Of a stretch of DNA of 35,103 nucleotides, positions 1 to 8,017 are shown piece after piece. The stretch's first letter is position 1. Each line of letters starts with the position of its first letter. The stretch comes from Chitinophagales bacterium 33-2 (GTDB taxonomy: Bacteria; Bacteroidota; Bacteroidia; Chitinophagales; Chitinophagaceae): NCBI GenBank assembly GCA_002050435.1, contig MWYV01000005.1:1-35103 (forward strand), written 5' to 3'. A program made the position numbers and the translations under genes. The notes beneath the pieces are model-generated. The model searched no databases. It was not told the origin of the DNA and saw nothing but the letters and a program-made list of their open reading frames with translations.

Positions 1-2769
1 GAACTGGGTTATTCTGTTCAGAAAGTGAGCGGTGCCGAAGTACAGGAATCTCAAAGGGAAAATTTTGTAAATGCGCTTCAGGGCCGCGTTGCTGGTTTGA
101 CCATCACCCCTACCAGCGGGTTGGCAGGTGCCTCTTCACAGATCGTTCTGAGAGGATTTAACTCCATGGCGCTTTCAAATTCTCCGCTCTTTATTATTGA
201 TGGAATTATTGTTGACAATTCTTCCATCAGCGAAAATGATCCGAATACCGGTTTTGGTGCAAGGCCCAATACAGCTCCGGGTGTTGAAAACCGGGGGAAC
301 GACTATACCAACAGGGTGGCCGATATCAATCCAAATGATATCGAAACTATTACGATTCTGAAAGGTCCGGAAGCTACTGCCCTTTATGGTAGCCAGGCAA
401 GTTCGGGGGCTATTGTCATCACCACCAAAAAATCAGCAAGTACAGGCAGGGTGAATGTAAATTATGATAATGCATTCCGTTTTCAGAAACTTACAAGATT
501 CCCTGAGATCCAGAGAAGGTTCAGTGGTGGTACCAATGGTGTGCCACAGGCAATTTTCAGTTATTTTGGGCCGGAATACAAAGATACAACAGAGATCTTC
601 CCTAATGATATCAGGGATTTCTTCAGAACAGGATTTGCGCAAACACATAATATTGCTGCCGACTATGGTGGTAAAAATTATACTTTAAGATTTTCCGGTT
701 CTGCCTTCTTACAGGAATCACCTATTCCAAACAATAATTATAAAAGGTACAATCTAAGGATTGCCAATACACTTAAGATCAATAAATTTATTGATATTGC
801 TCCAAGCTTATCTTATATAAGAACTACTAACGACAAGCCTTTAAGAGGCCTTGGTGGTTATTTATTGAATTACCTGTTGTGGCCAGCAGATAACGACATC
901 ACCGAATGGCAGGATGCATCAGGTAATAAATTGCCTATTTATGCTGCTAACCCGGCTACTGAAATTGATAATCCTACTTATAATGTGAACAGGAACAGAA
1001 GCCAGGACTGGACAGACCGTATCCTTGGAACACTGGGTGTAAATGTGACTCCATTCAGCTGGCTTTCATTAAACGGCCGATTTGGATATGATACCTATCA
1101 GCAGGATGGTTTTACAAGGTATGATTCCAGTTCCAATATGATCAATGCAACATTAAAAGGAGCACAAACCAATTATTACCGCAGGTATTATGGTTACAAC
1201 CATACCATTACAGCCACAGCAAAACACAACCTTGGTGATTTCAGCGGGCGTTTGCTTGTGGGTAATATGTGGCAGGATTACGAAACAAGGATGACCACGG
1301 TTTATGGAACCAATCTGACAACGTTTGACTCAAAAGATTCAACCGCTTCAAATCCTACTACCAGGTTCAGGAACCTGAATATGTTCAGAAACGGATTGCC
1401 CAACTACAGCATCAGCCGCCAGGCAGCCTATTTTGGTGAAGCAACCATTGGCTGGAGAAATGCAATCTTCCTGACTTATTCCCACCGTTTTGAGGAATCT
1501 TCCATTTTCCCTAAGGTTTCAAGAAATTATAATTATCCAGCCGGAAGTTTGAGTATCATGGTTTCTGACCTGGTACCTGCAATTAAAAACAGCGATGTGT
1601 TTAATTACTTCAAACTGCGTGGTTCTGTGGCCAGCACGGCACGTTCCGGCGCTCCTTATAACAACCAGTCGATCTTTGAACAAAACATAGGTAGCGGAGG
1701 CGGATGGCGCTATGGTTTTACCAATGCCAATCCACTACTGACGCCTGAGCAGCAAAGCACCTATGAATTTGGAACGGAATTAAGATTCTTTGGCAACAGG
1801 TTAAATATTGATGCCACTTATTATCATACAAAAAACAAAAACCTGATCGTTGAACTGTTCAGAACCAGCTATGGTACAGGGTTCGTGTTGAATACACTGA
1901 ATGTGGGTTCCAACGAGAATAAAGGAATTGAAATTGCAGTAGATGCTACGCCAATCAGATCATCCAATTTCACCTGGACCACCAGGCTGAACTTCAACAG
2001 GATGAGAAACGAGGTAACTTCCCTACCGGCAAACGTTCCTGAATTTTATATTTCAGATACCTGGTTGTTTGGTAATGCAAGGGGCGGCCTTGTAGTAGGA
2101 GGATCAACTACCAGCATTACTGCATATGGTTATGCGCGGAACGATGCGGGTTCAATTCTGATCAGTCCTACAACGGGTTTGCCGATCATTGACCAGAGAT
2201 TTAAAATCAGGGGTGACAGAAATCCAGATTTCACCCTTGGATGGCTAAATAACCTGAGCTACAAAAACTTAAGGATTTCCATGTTGTGGGATCTGAAAGT
2301 TGGTGGTGATATTTTTAATGGTACCGAAATGTACCTGGCGGCAAGAGGAAGAAGTTTGTTTACAGAAGACAGGTTAACACCACGCGTGATCCAGGGTGTT
2401 TTACAGGATGGTTTACAGAATACGGCAAATCCAACAGTAAACAATATCAGCATTACTCCGTATTACAACCAGAACTATTACACAACCATGCCTGAAGAGG
2501 AATATATCCAGAAAGATGTGAACTGGTTCAGATTGCGTGACCTTACTATGAGTTATAATTTTGGAAAACTGAGAAGTATCAACTTCATCAGAACCCTTGG
2601 TGCTTTTGTAACAATCAATGACCTGGTTCTGATTACGAATTATAGCGGCGCTGATCCTGCAGTGAGTGGCGTGGGTGCTGGCAGCCGTGGCGTGGGTGCA
2701 TTTGGATTTGATTTTGGAAATGTGGGAACACCTGTTAGTGTGAACATCGGTATCAGAGCTAATTTTTAA
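1..2769 (+). CDS. SusC/RagA family TonB-dependent outer-membrane receptor, 5' end missing
   Basis: The reading frame is open from base 1, so the gene begins before the window; an internal GTG at base 25 is not the start. 922 residues are visible. They begin in the plug domain (QGRVAGLTI, then VLRGFNS, FIIDGI and ETITILKGPEATALYGSQASSG, all typical of SusC plugs) and run through a long beta-barrel ending in a terminal Phe (GIRANF), as expected for a BamA-inserted barrel. The signal peptide, the N-terminal carboxypeptidase-regulatory-like domain and the TonB box must lie upstream. SusC proteins carry ligands bound by their SusD lid through the outer membrane using TonB energy. The SusD-like gene follows 18 bases later. 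The substrate cannot be read: no glycosidase, sulfatase or peptidase follows in the cluster. Family assignment is very secure. Confidence 0.97.
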   Translation, partial: ELGYSVQKVSGAEVQESQRENFVNALQGRVAGLTITPTSGLAGASSQIVLRGFNSMALSNSPLFIIDGIIVDNSSISENDPNTGFGARPNTAPGVENRGNDYTNRVADINPNDIETITILKGPEATALYGSQASSGAIVITTKKSASTGRVNVNYDNAFRFQKLTRFPEIQRRFSGGTNGVPQAIFSYFGPEYKDTTEIFPNDIRDFFRTGFAQTHNIAADYGGKNYTLRFSGSAFLQESPIPNNNYKRYNLRIANTLKINKFIDIAPSLSYIRTTNDKPLRGLGGYLLNYLLWPADNDITEWQDASGNKLPIYAANPATEIDNPTYNVNRNRSQDWTDRILGTLGVNVTPFSWLSLNGRFGYDTYQQDGFTRYDSSSNMINATLKGAQTNYYRRYYGYNHTITATAKHNLGDFSGRLLVGNMWQDYETRMTTVYGTNLTTFDSKDSTASNPTTRFRNLNMFRNGLPNYSISRQAAYFGEATIGWRNAIFLTYSHRFEESSIFPKVSRNYNYPAGSLSIMVSDLVPAIKNSDVFNYFKLRGSVASTARSGAPYNNQSIFEQNIGSGGGWRYGFTNANPLLTPEQQSTYEFGTELRFFGNRLNIDATYYHTKNKNLIVELFRTSYGTGFVLNTLNVGSNENKGIEIAVDATPIRSSNFTWTTRLNFNRMRNEVTSLPANVPEFYISDTWLFGNARGGLVVGGSTTSITAYGYARNDAGSILISPTTGLPIIDQRFKIRGDRNPDFTLGWLNNLSYKNLRISMLWDLKVGGDIFNGTEMYLAARGRSLFTEDRLTPRVIQGVLQDGLQNTANPTVNNISITPYYNQNYYTTMPEEEYIQKDVNWFRLRDLTMSYNFGKLRSINFIRTLGAFVTINDLVLITNYSGADPAVSGVGAGSRGVGAFGFDFGNVGTPVSVNIGIRANF

Positions 2770-2787
2770 TTTTTTAAAGAAGTTTCA

Positions 2788-4452
2788 ATGAAAAAAATAT
2801 TAATTAAAGCTGGAATAGTTTTCCTGGTTTGTTTTACCGGAAGTTCCTGCTCAAAGAAAATTGATGATGCCTACCTGAATCCAAATGCGGATGTAAGGGT
2901 GGAACCAGAAAAATTGTTGCCGCAGATCATTTCAGCAATGGCTGGAAATTATGCCGGCCATGGTACTTCCTGGGACACCAGGTATGTAGGTGCTTATATT
3001 CAGAATTTTTCTTTTTACCTGACCAACTCCAACTTCGACAGGATGGGCTATACCAACAATGTTGCGGATGTGGCCCAATCAACATGGAGAATGCACTATT
3101 TTGATATCGGTCAGAATAACCAGCGCATGATGCAGTGGGCGGCAGAAGACGAAAAATGGGAGTATGTTGGCGCAGGCAAAGCCATTGAAGCATGGAGTTG
3201 GCTGATACTTACAGATTATTATGATAATGTAATTCTTAAAGAAGCTTTCAATACAAGCAAGATCACTTTTAGCTACGACAAGCAGCCGGAAGTATATGAG
3301 CATGTAAAGAAACTTTGCCGCGAAGCACTGGATAATTTTAATAAAGTTTCCGGGGGCACTTCTGCTTCACTTGCACAGGGAGATGCTTATTTCTTAAATG
3401 GCGACATTAACAAATGGAAAAAGTTTACCAACGGAATATTGGCCCGTGTACACAATCGCTATTCAAACAAATCAACGTATAATGCTGATTCAGTCATTCA
3501 TTTTGCAAACCTGGCAATTATGGACAATGCTGATAACGCCATGGTGAAATTTGAAGCGACCAACCTAAGTGCCACCAATAATTTCTTTGGTCCGCTGAGG
3601 AATAACCTGAATGCGACCGGTGTTACCAGCCCTACCGCTGTCAGGCAGGGGGAGTACATCGTAAACCTGCTGAAAGGTTCCAACTCTGCATTCTTTGATG
3701 TGCAGGACCCAAGAGCAGCCTATATGTTGCGATTAAATACCAATGGAACTTTCGTTGGTGTTCCTCCAGTTCGGGGACAGGCTGTACTACCGGTTGCTGA
3801 CCGCCCTGAAAATTTTCATGGGGTTTCCCAGAATCCTTCAGCTTCTAATCTTACAGGTGGAGGCGTAGGAATCAACCCAAGGTATGTATTCAGAAATAAT
3901 GCACCCTTCCCTATTATGACTGCAGCTGAAATGCATTTTTTAAAAGCAGAAGCCGCATTTAAGAAAAATGATAAAGGAACTGCCCTCACTGCATACAGGG
4001 AAGGCATCAGGCAGAATTTCAATATGCTGATGAGCCCTGAATGGAATGTCAATATTCCTGCAGGTATGGAAATTACCCCTGCCATCAGGGATGCGTTTCT
4101 TACTGATCCGGATGTGGTTCCTGCTTCCGCAAATAACCTCAAACTTTCCATGATCATGCTTCAGAAATATATTTCCTTATTTGTTTATGGAGCACTTGAA
4201 ACCTGGGTGGATATGCGCCGCTACCATTATATAGACGCGGATCCTTCAGGTACAGGACAGGTATATGCCGACTTTATGCCTCCTACCGGTTCTGACTTGT
4301 TCCAGGATAATAATGGTGAATTGATCTACCGCTATTATCCAAGATTCAATTCTGAATATGTCTGGAACATTAAAGAATTACAAAGGATTGGAGCCACTGC
4401 CTTGAACTACCATGCCAATTCAGTGGAAAAGATCTGGTTTGCTTTACCATAA
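2788..4452 (+). CDS. SusD/RagB-like outer-membrane lipoprotein
   Basis: 554 residues. The N-terminus has a lipoprotein signal with lipobox Cys at residue 21 (FTGSSC), and the protein is expected to be lipid-anchored at the cell surface as the ligand-capturing lid of the preceding SusC. The overall pattern (NPNADVRVEPEKLLPQII near the mature N-terminus, MRRYHYIDADPSG and YPRFNSEY near the C-terminus) resembles the SusD-like_2 branch rather than classical starch SusD. TPR-like helical repeats are expected in this family; the stretch around MTAAEMHFLKAEAAFKK (about residues 377-394) is the characteristic helical SusD segment. It starts 18 bases after the receptor and is followed 6 bases later by a DUF4397-like lipoprotein, so the three are probably one transcript. 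Substrate unknown. Confidence 0.95.
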   Translation: MKKILIKAGIVFLVCFTGSSCSKKIDDAYLNPNADVRVEPEKLLPQIISAMAGNYAGHGTSWDTRYVGAYIQNFSFYLTNSNFDRMGYTNNVADVAQSTWRMHYFDIGQNNQRMMQWAAEDEKWEYVGAGKAIEAWSWLILTDYYDNVILKEAFNTSKITFSYDKQPEVYEHVKKLCREALDNFNKVSGGTSASLAQGDAYFLNGDINKWKKFTNGILARVHNRYSNKSTYNADSVIHFANLAIMDNADNAMVKFEATNLSATNNFFGPLRNNLNATGVTSPTAVRQGEYIVNLLKGSNSAFFDVQDPRAAYMLRLNTNGTFVGVPPVRGQAVLPVADRPENFHGVSQNPSASNLTGGGVGINPRYVFRNNAPFPIMTAAEMHFLKAEAAFKKNDKGTALTAYREGIRQNFNMLMSPEWNVNIPAGMEITPAIRDAFLTDPDVVPASANNLKLSMIMLQKYISLFVYGALETWVDMRRYHYIDADPSGTGQVYADFMPPTGSDLFQDNNGELIYRYYPRFNSEYVWNIKELQRIGATALNYHANSVEKIWFALP

Positions 4453-4458
4453 AAAAAT

Positions 4459-5232
4459 ATGATGATGAATATTATAACAAGAATTTCTTTAATCTGCTTT
4501 TCAGTCCTGCTTTTTGCAGGCTGCAAAAAAGAGTTACAACTGCTTGCTCCGACAACAACAGTTAGCTCCGACCAGGCAAAGCTGAAGATCAATTACAATT
4601 CAGCATATACTGTTAGCAATCCTGTTCAGTTAAAACTGAATAACAACAGGGTGAGTAATTTAATTACCAGCCGCACTCCTTTTCCCGGGGGTGGCTTTAA
4701 CACAGGTGGCGGAAGTGGTGGCGATTACCTGGCAGTTAGACCTGGATTGACTTCTATGTTGGTATCAATTCCAAAATTCAATACCACAGTTGATTCTGTG
4801 GTGCTTTATTCAACCAACTTAACACTGGAAGCCAATAAAACCTATACGGCGCATATCACGGATACAGGTGCCAATACAAAAGTGGTTTTGTTAGAAGATA
4901 ACCTTACCAATCATGATACCATGTCAAGGTATAAGTTTGTGAACCTGATGCCCAATGTTCCGTTTATTGATCTTTATTTTGGAACACAGCTGGTAGCTGC
5001 AAACATCCCTTATCTTGGTGCAAGCAATACGTTTGATCTTCCACTGACGAACCCTCAGCCTGCATGGGCAATAAGAGAGGCCGGTGCAGCTCCAACCAGT
5101 ACTGCTCTTGCTACTTATGCAAGTGGTAACACTAATTTAAGAGGTAGGGTGTATACTGCTTTTGCAGTAGGTTATAAAGGACAAACTACTGTACAGCGCA
5201 AACCTTATATTTCCTTTCTGCTCAACAGGTAA
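4459..5232 (+). CDS. DUF4397-like surface lipoprotein downstream of SusCD
   Basis: 257 residues if the first of three consecutive ATG codons (4459, 4462, 4465) is used. A lipoprotein signal ends at Cys22 (LLFAGC). The mature protein has a Gly-rich linker (about residues 75-90, GGGFNTGGGSGG) and two short beta-rich segments. The patterns YLAVRPGLTSMLVSIP and NKTYTAHITDTG, then YKFVNLMPNVPFIDLYFG, resemble DUF4397 domains, which often occur in Bacteroidota lipoproteins next to SusCD pairs. It probably sits on the cell surface with the receptor, as an accessory binding or structural protein; that role is inferred from position only. A rho-independent terminator follows within 25 bases and ends the cluster. 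Domain assignment is from pattern memory and is moderately secure. Confidence 0.75.
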   Translation: MMMNIITRISLICFSVLLFAGCKKELQLLAPTTTVSSDQAKLKINYNSAYTVSNPVQLKLNNNRVSNLITSRTPFPGGGFNTGGGSGGDYLAVRPGLTSMLVSIPKFNTTVDSVVLYSTNLTLEANKTYTAHITDTGANTKVVLLEDNLTNHDTMSRYKFVNLMPNVPFIDLYFGTQLVAANIPYLGASNTFDLPLTNPQPAWAIREAGAAPTSTALATYASGNTNLRGRVYTAFAVGYKGQTTVQRKPYISFLLNR

Positions 5233-5252
5233 TCGGTTGTTTTATAAATTAT

Positions 5253-5283
5253 AAAGGCTGTGCAAATGCACAGCCTTTTTTTA
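5253..5283 (+). terminator. Rho-independent terminator after the SusCD cluster
   Basis: Perfect 11-bp stem AAAGGCTGTGC / GCACAGCCTTT (5253-5263 with 5268-5278), loop AAAT, and a T-run to 5282. It lies between the DUF4397-like gene (+) and the convergent SpmAB-like gene (-). The A-rich left side could also help terminate the minus-strand gene, but the T-run is clearly better on the plus strand. Confidence 0.9.
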
Positions 5284-5297
5284 TTCTTTAGCGCTTC

Positions 5298-6530
5298 TTA
5301 ATGAAAGAAAATATAGGCTATTACAATAGCCGCGATCACACCGGCCAGCTCGGCCAGCAAAGCCGCAGGTAAAGCATGCCTGGTTCTTTTAATGGCTACG
5401 CTTCCAAAATAAACGGCCAGTACATAAAAAGTGGTTTCTGTTGATCCCTGGATTACACTGGCCACCCTTGATGGAAAACTATCAGCGCCAGTAGTATTCA
5501 TGATATCGATCAATAAACCACGCGCACCGCTTCCGCTCAATGGTTTCATTAATGCAACCGGCAGCGCAGGAACAAAATCTGTATTCATTCCCAGCATTCC
5601 AAAAAAAGAAGCCACACCTCCCAGCACCATGTCAAATAATCCAGAAGCCCGGAAAACTGCAATAGCCACAAGTATGGCCACGAGGTAAGGAATGATTTTT
5701 ACAGCAACTTCAAATCCTTCTTTTGCCCCGTCAATAAACGCTTCAAATACATTGATTTTACGGATCAATGCCAGGGTAATGAATGCTACCACCAGTCCGA
5801 ATAAGATCACATTACTCATGATCCTGGTAATGACAGCCACCTGGTCGGGCGGCAATTGTGAAAAGTAAAAAAGCAATCCAAAGATTACCAGCCCCACCGT
5901 ACCTAAATACATAATGATGGTTTTCTGTAATAAATTAATGCGCTGGTAAAGCGCAGTTACGATCAAACCGGTTAGTGTGGAAAAGAAAGTTGCCAACAGA
6001 ATAGGAATGAAAATATCGGAAGGATCGGCCGCACCTGCTTCTTTTCTGTAAGCCATGATACTGATCGGAAGCAGGGTCAGACTGGAAGCATTCAATACCA
6101 GAAACATGATCTGGGGGTTGGAGGCAGTTTCCTTATCGGGATTCACTTCCTGCAACTCTTTCATGGCCTTTAATCCCATTGGCGTAGCTGCATTATCCAG
6201 TCCAAGCATATTGGCTGAAAAATTCATGAGCATGGAGCCAAATGCGGGGTGGTCTTTGGGAACATCAGGAAAAATTTTGCTGAAAAATGGGCGAACCGCT
6301 CTTGAAAATATACCGATCATCCCTCCCCTTTCTCCTATTTTCATAATGCCCAGCCAAAAGGCCATGATCCCGATCAGTCCAAGCGAAATTTCAACCGCCG
6401 TTTTTGACATGTCGAAAATAGCAGTGGTAATATTATAAAAAATGTCTACATCGTTATACCCAATCAGCCTGACGAGCGCTGCAACAAATGCGAGAAGGAA
6501 AAATGAGACCCATACATAATTTAATGCCAT
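5298..6530 (-). CDS. Fused SpmA/SpmB-type membrane protein with two nucleoside-recognition (Gate) domains
   Basis: 410 residues, strongly hydrophobic, with about ten predicted membrane segments. The N-terminal half (about residues 45-200, with ISLGLIGIMAFWLGIMKIGERGG and NMLGLDNAATPMGLKAM) matches SpmA; the C-terminal half (about 225-405, with GFEVAVKIIPYLVAILVAIAVFRASG and GSTETTFYVLAVYFG) matches SpmB. Bacillus encodes these as two genes needed for spore core dehydration. In Bacteroidota, which do not sporulate, a fused form is common and its substrate is unknown; the family is related to nucleoside and ion transport gates. It is transcribed away from ychF across the repeat-rich region at 6531-6860 and converges on the SusCD terminator. 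Identity as a Gate-domain protein is secure; function is not. Confidence 0.9.
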   Translation of the reverse strand: MALNYVWVSFFLLAFVAALVRLIGYNDVDIFYNITTAIFDMSKTAVEISLGLIGIMAFWLGIMKIGERGGMIGIFSRAVRPFFSKIFPDVPKDHPAFGSMLMNFSANMLGLDNAATPMGLKAMKELQEVNPDKETASNPQIMFLVLNASSLTLLPISIMAYRKEAGAADPSDIFIPILLATFFSTLTGLIVTALYQRINLLQKTIIMYLGTVGLVIFGLLFYFSQLPPDQVAVITRIMSNVILFGLVVAFITLALIRKINVFEAFIDGAKEGFEVAVKIIPYLVAILVAIAVFRASGLFDMVLGGVASFFGMLGMNTDFVPALPVALMKPLSGSGARGLLIDIMNTTGADSFPSRVASVIQGSTETTFYVLAVYFGSVAIKRTRHALPAALLAELAGVIAAIVIAYIFFH

Positions 6531-6564
6531 AGAGAGTGATTAGAGTTTGAAGTTAATAGATTCA

Positions 6565-6594
6565 TTTCAGAATCAGGAGTGGGGCTTATCTTTG
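6565..6594 (+). promoter_or_regulatory. Candidate Bacteroidota-type promoter for ychF
   Basis: TATCTTTG at 6587-6594 matches the TAnnTTTG -7 consensus exactly. TTTC at 6565-6568 is a partial -33 element (consensus TTTG) 18 bases upstream. Transcription would start near 6600 and the ychF leader would carry the whole inverted repeat structure. The -7 match is clear; use of the site is inferred. Confidence 0.4.
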
Positions 6595-6617
6595 CCGGCT
6601 TTTAGGGATAGAGAGAG

Positions 6618-6721
6618 GGTTTAGTTGTTGAGAAGGTTTAGTTGTTTAGAGAAGGTTTAGTTGTTTAGAAGGTTTAGTTGTTTAGAAGGTTTAGTTGTTT
6701 AGAAGGTTTAGTTGTTTAGAA
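6618..6721 (+). repeat. Tandem repeat, 17-bp unit GGTTTAGTTGTTTAGAA, about six copies
   Basis: Units begin at 6618, 6635, 6654, 6671, 6688 and 6705. The last four are identical; the first has a TTG instead of TTT and the second carries a 2-base insertion (GAGAA). Each unit is an 8-mer plus a 9-mer, both beginning with GTTTAG. Read on the minus strand the units become CTAAAC-based, the same core as the facing array at 6744-6830. Confidence 0.95.
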
Positions 6722-6743
6722 TATGCACAATGGTTTTCCGCTC

Positions 6744-6830
6744 AACACCTAAACACCTAAACACCTAAACACCTAAACACCTAAACACCTAAACACCTAA
6801 ACGACTAAACACCTAAACACCTAAACCCTC
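6744..6830 (+). repeat. Tandem repeat, 8-bp unit AAACACCT, about eleven copies
   Basis: Continuous 8-base periodicity from a partial unit at 6744-6750 through 6830. Nine full or nearly full AAACACCT units, one variant AAACGACT at 6799-6806 and a terminal AAACCCTC. It is complementary in its CTAAAC core to the 17-bp array at 6618-6721, separated from it by 22 unique bases (6722-6743), so the two blocks form a long imperfect inverted repeat. Confidence 0.95.
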
Positions 6831-6860
6831 CAAAAACATTCATTCAGTTAAAACAATCAT

Positions 6861-7958
6861 ATGGCATTGCAAGCAGGAATCGTGGGATTACCCAATGTTG
6901 GAAAATCAACTTTATTTAATGCTGTCAGCAATAATGCAAAAGCACAGGCAAGCAACTACCGCTTTTGTACCATCGACCCCAATGTCGGACTGGTGGATGT
7001 GCCGGATGAAAGATTAAATAAACTTGCGGAACTGGTTCAGCCAAACCGCATTGTTCCTACACAGATCGAGATCGTTGATATTGCGGGCCTGGTGCGCGGT
7101 GCAAGCAAGGGCGAAGGACTGGGTAATAAATTCCTGGGTAACATCCGCGAAGTGGATGCCATCATTCATGTAATCCGCTGTTTTGAAGATGAAAACATAT
7201 TGCGTGAAGAAGGCGCCATCAACCCGGTAAGTGATAAAGAGATTATTGAAACAGAACTTCAGCTGAAAGACCTGGAAAGTGTAGAGAAGAAATTCTCACG
7301 CTCGGAAAAAATGGCCAAGACAGATCCCAAAGCCAAAGCCGAAGTTGAAATATTAAAACGTTGTTTGCAGCACCTGGAACAGGGAAAAAATATCCGGACG
7401 CTTGACCTTTCGAAAGAAGAAGCCCAGGCCATTGCAGATCTTTTCCTGCTTACTTCAAAACCTGTTCTTTATGTAGCCAATGTAGATGAACCCTCCATGC
7501 ACACAGGAAATAAATTTTCCAATGCATTGATCGAAGCGGTTAAGGCTGAAGCAGCAAAGGTGATCGTGATGAACAACAATATTGAGGCGCAAATCTCTGA
7601 GATGGATCATGCCGAAGACCAGCAAATGTTCATGGAGGAATATGGAATGAAAGAACCAGCGCTAAACCGGCTGATCCAGTCGGCTTATGAATTGCTGAAC
7701 CTCCAGACTTATTTTACAGCAGGCGTTCAGGAAGTAAGAGCATGGACCATCGGACAGGGATGGAAAGCCCCGCAGGCCGCCAGCGTAATTCATACTGATT
7801 TTGAAAAAGGTTTTATAAAGGCGGAAGTGATCAGCTATAATGATTTTGTAAACTATAAATCTGAAGCCGCCGCAAGAGATGCAGGACGATTGCGCATTGA
7901 AGGAAAAGAATACATGGTAAAGGATGGGGATGTGATGCATTTTAGGTTCAATGTGTGA
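6861..7958 (+). CDS. ychF: YchF, redox-regulated OBG-family ATPase
   Basis: 365 residues, the usual length. Walker A is GLPNVGKS at residues 9-16. The G2/G3 region includes [20 protein letters not shown], diagnostic of the Obg/YchF group. The G4 position reads NVDEP instead of NKxD, the known change that makes YchF prefer ATP over GTP. A central coiled-coil follows (about residues 125-190) and a TGS domain closes the protein (about 280-365, ending [13 protein letters not shown]). YchF binds ribosomes and is linked to translation and oxidative-stress responses. It appears to be monocistronic, divergent from the SpmAB-like gene and convergent with the large outer-membrane protein gene. No clear terminator is visible in the 59 bases after it. 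Identification is secure. Confidence 0.98.
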   Translation: MALQAGIVGLPNVGKSTLFNAVSNNAKAQASNYRFCTIDPNVGLVDVPDERLNKLAELVQPNRIVPTQIEIVDIAGLVRGASKGEGLGNKFLGNIREVDAIIHVIRCFEDENILREEGAINPVSDKEIIETELQLKDLESVEKKFSRSEKMAKTDPKAKAEVEILKRCLQHLEQGKNIRTLDLSKEEAQAIADLFLLTSKPVLYVANVDEPSMHTGNKFSNALIEAVKAEAAKVIVMNNNIEAQISEMDHAEDQQMFMEEYGMKEPALNRLIQSAYELLNLQTYFTAGVQEVRAWTIGQGWKAPQAASVIHTDFEKGFIKAEVISYNDFVNYKSEAAARDAGRLRIEGKEYMVKDGDVMHFRFNV

Positions 7959-8017
7959 TGAGGTCGCGTACCTTGAACCTTGCAGCTATTAACCAGGATC
8001 AATGGGCAGGGAACATG

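Larger units (their letters stand above)
6531..6860. other. 330-base divergent intergenic region dominated by tandem repeats
   Basis: Lies between the starts of the SpmAB-like gene (-) and ychF (+). It holds no credible ORF. Bases 6531-6617 are unique and contain a good -7 element pointing to ychF. Bases 6618-6721 and 6744-6830 are two tandem-repeat blocks on opposite strands around a 22-base centre. The last 30 bases before ychF are A-rich and unique. Confidence 0.85.

Noticed and set aside
6618..6830. CRISPR array
   Set aside because: The repeats are contiguous 8- or 17-base units with no unique spacers, and no cas genes are present.
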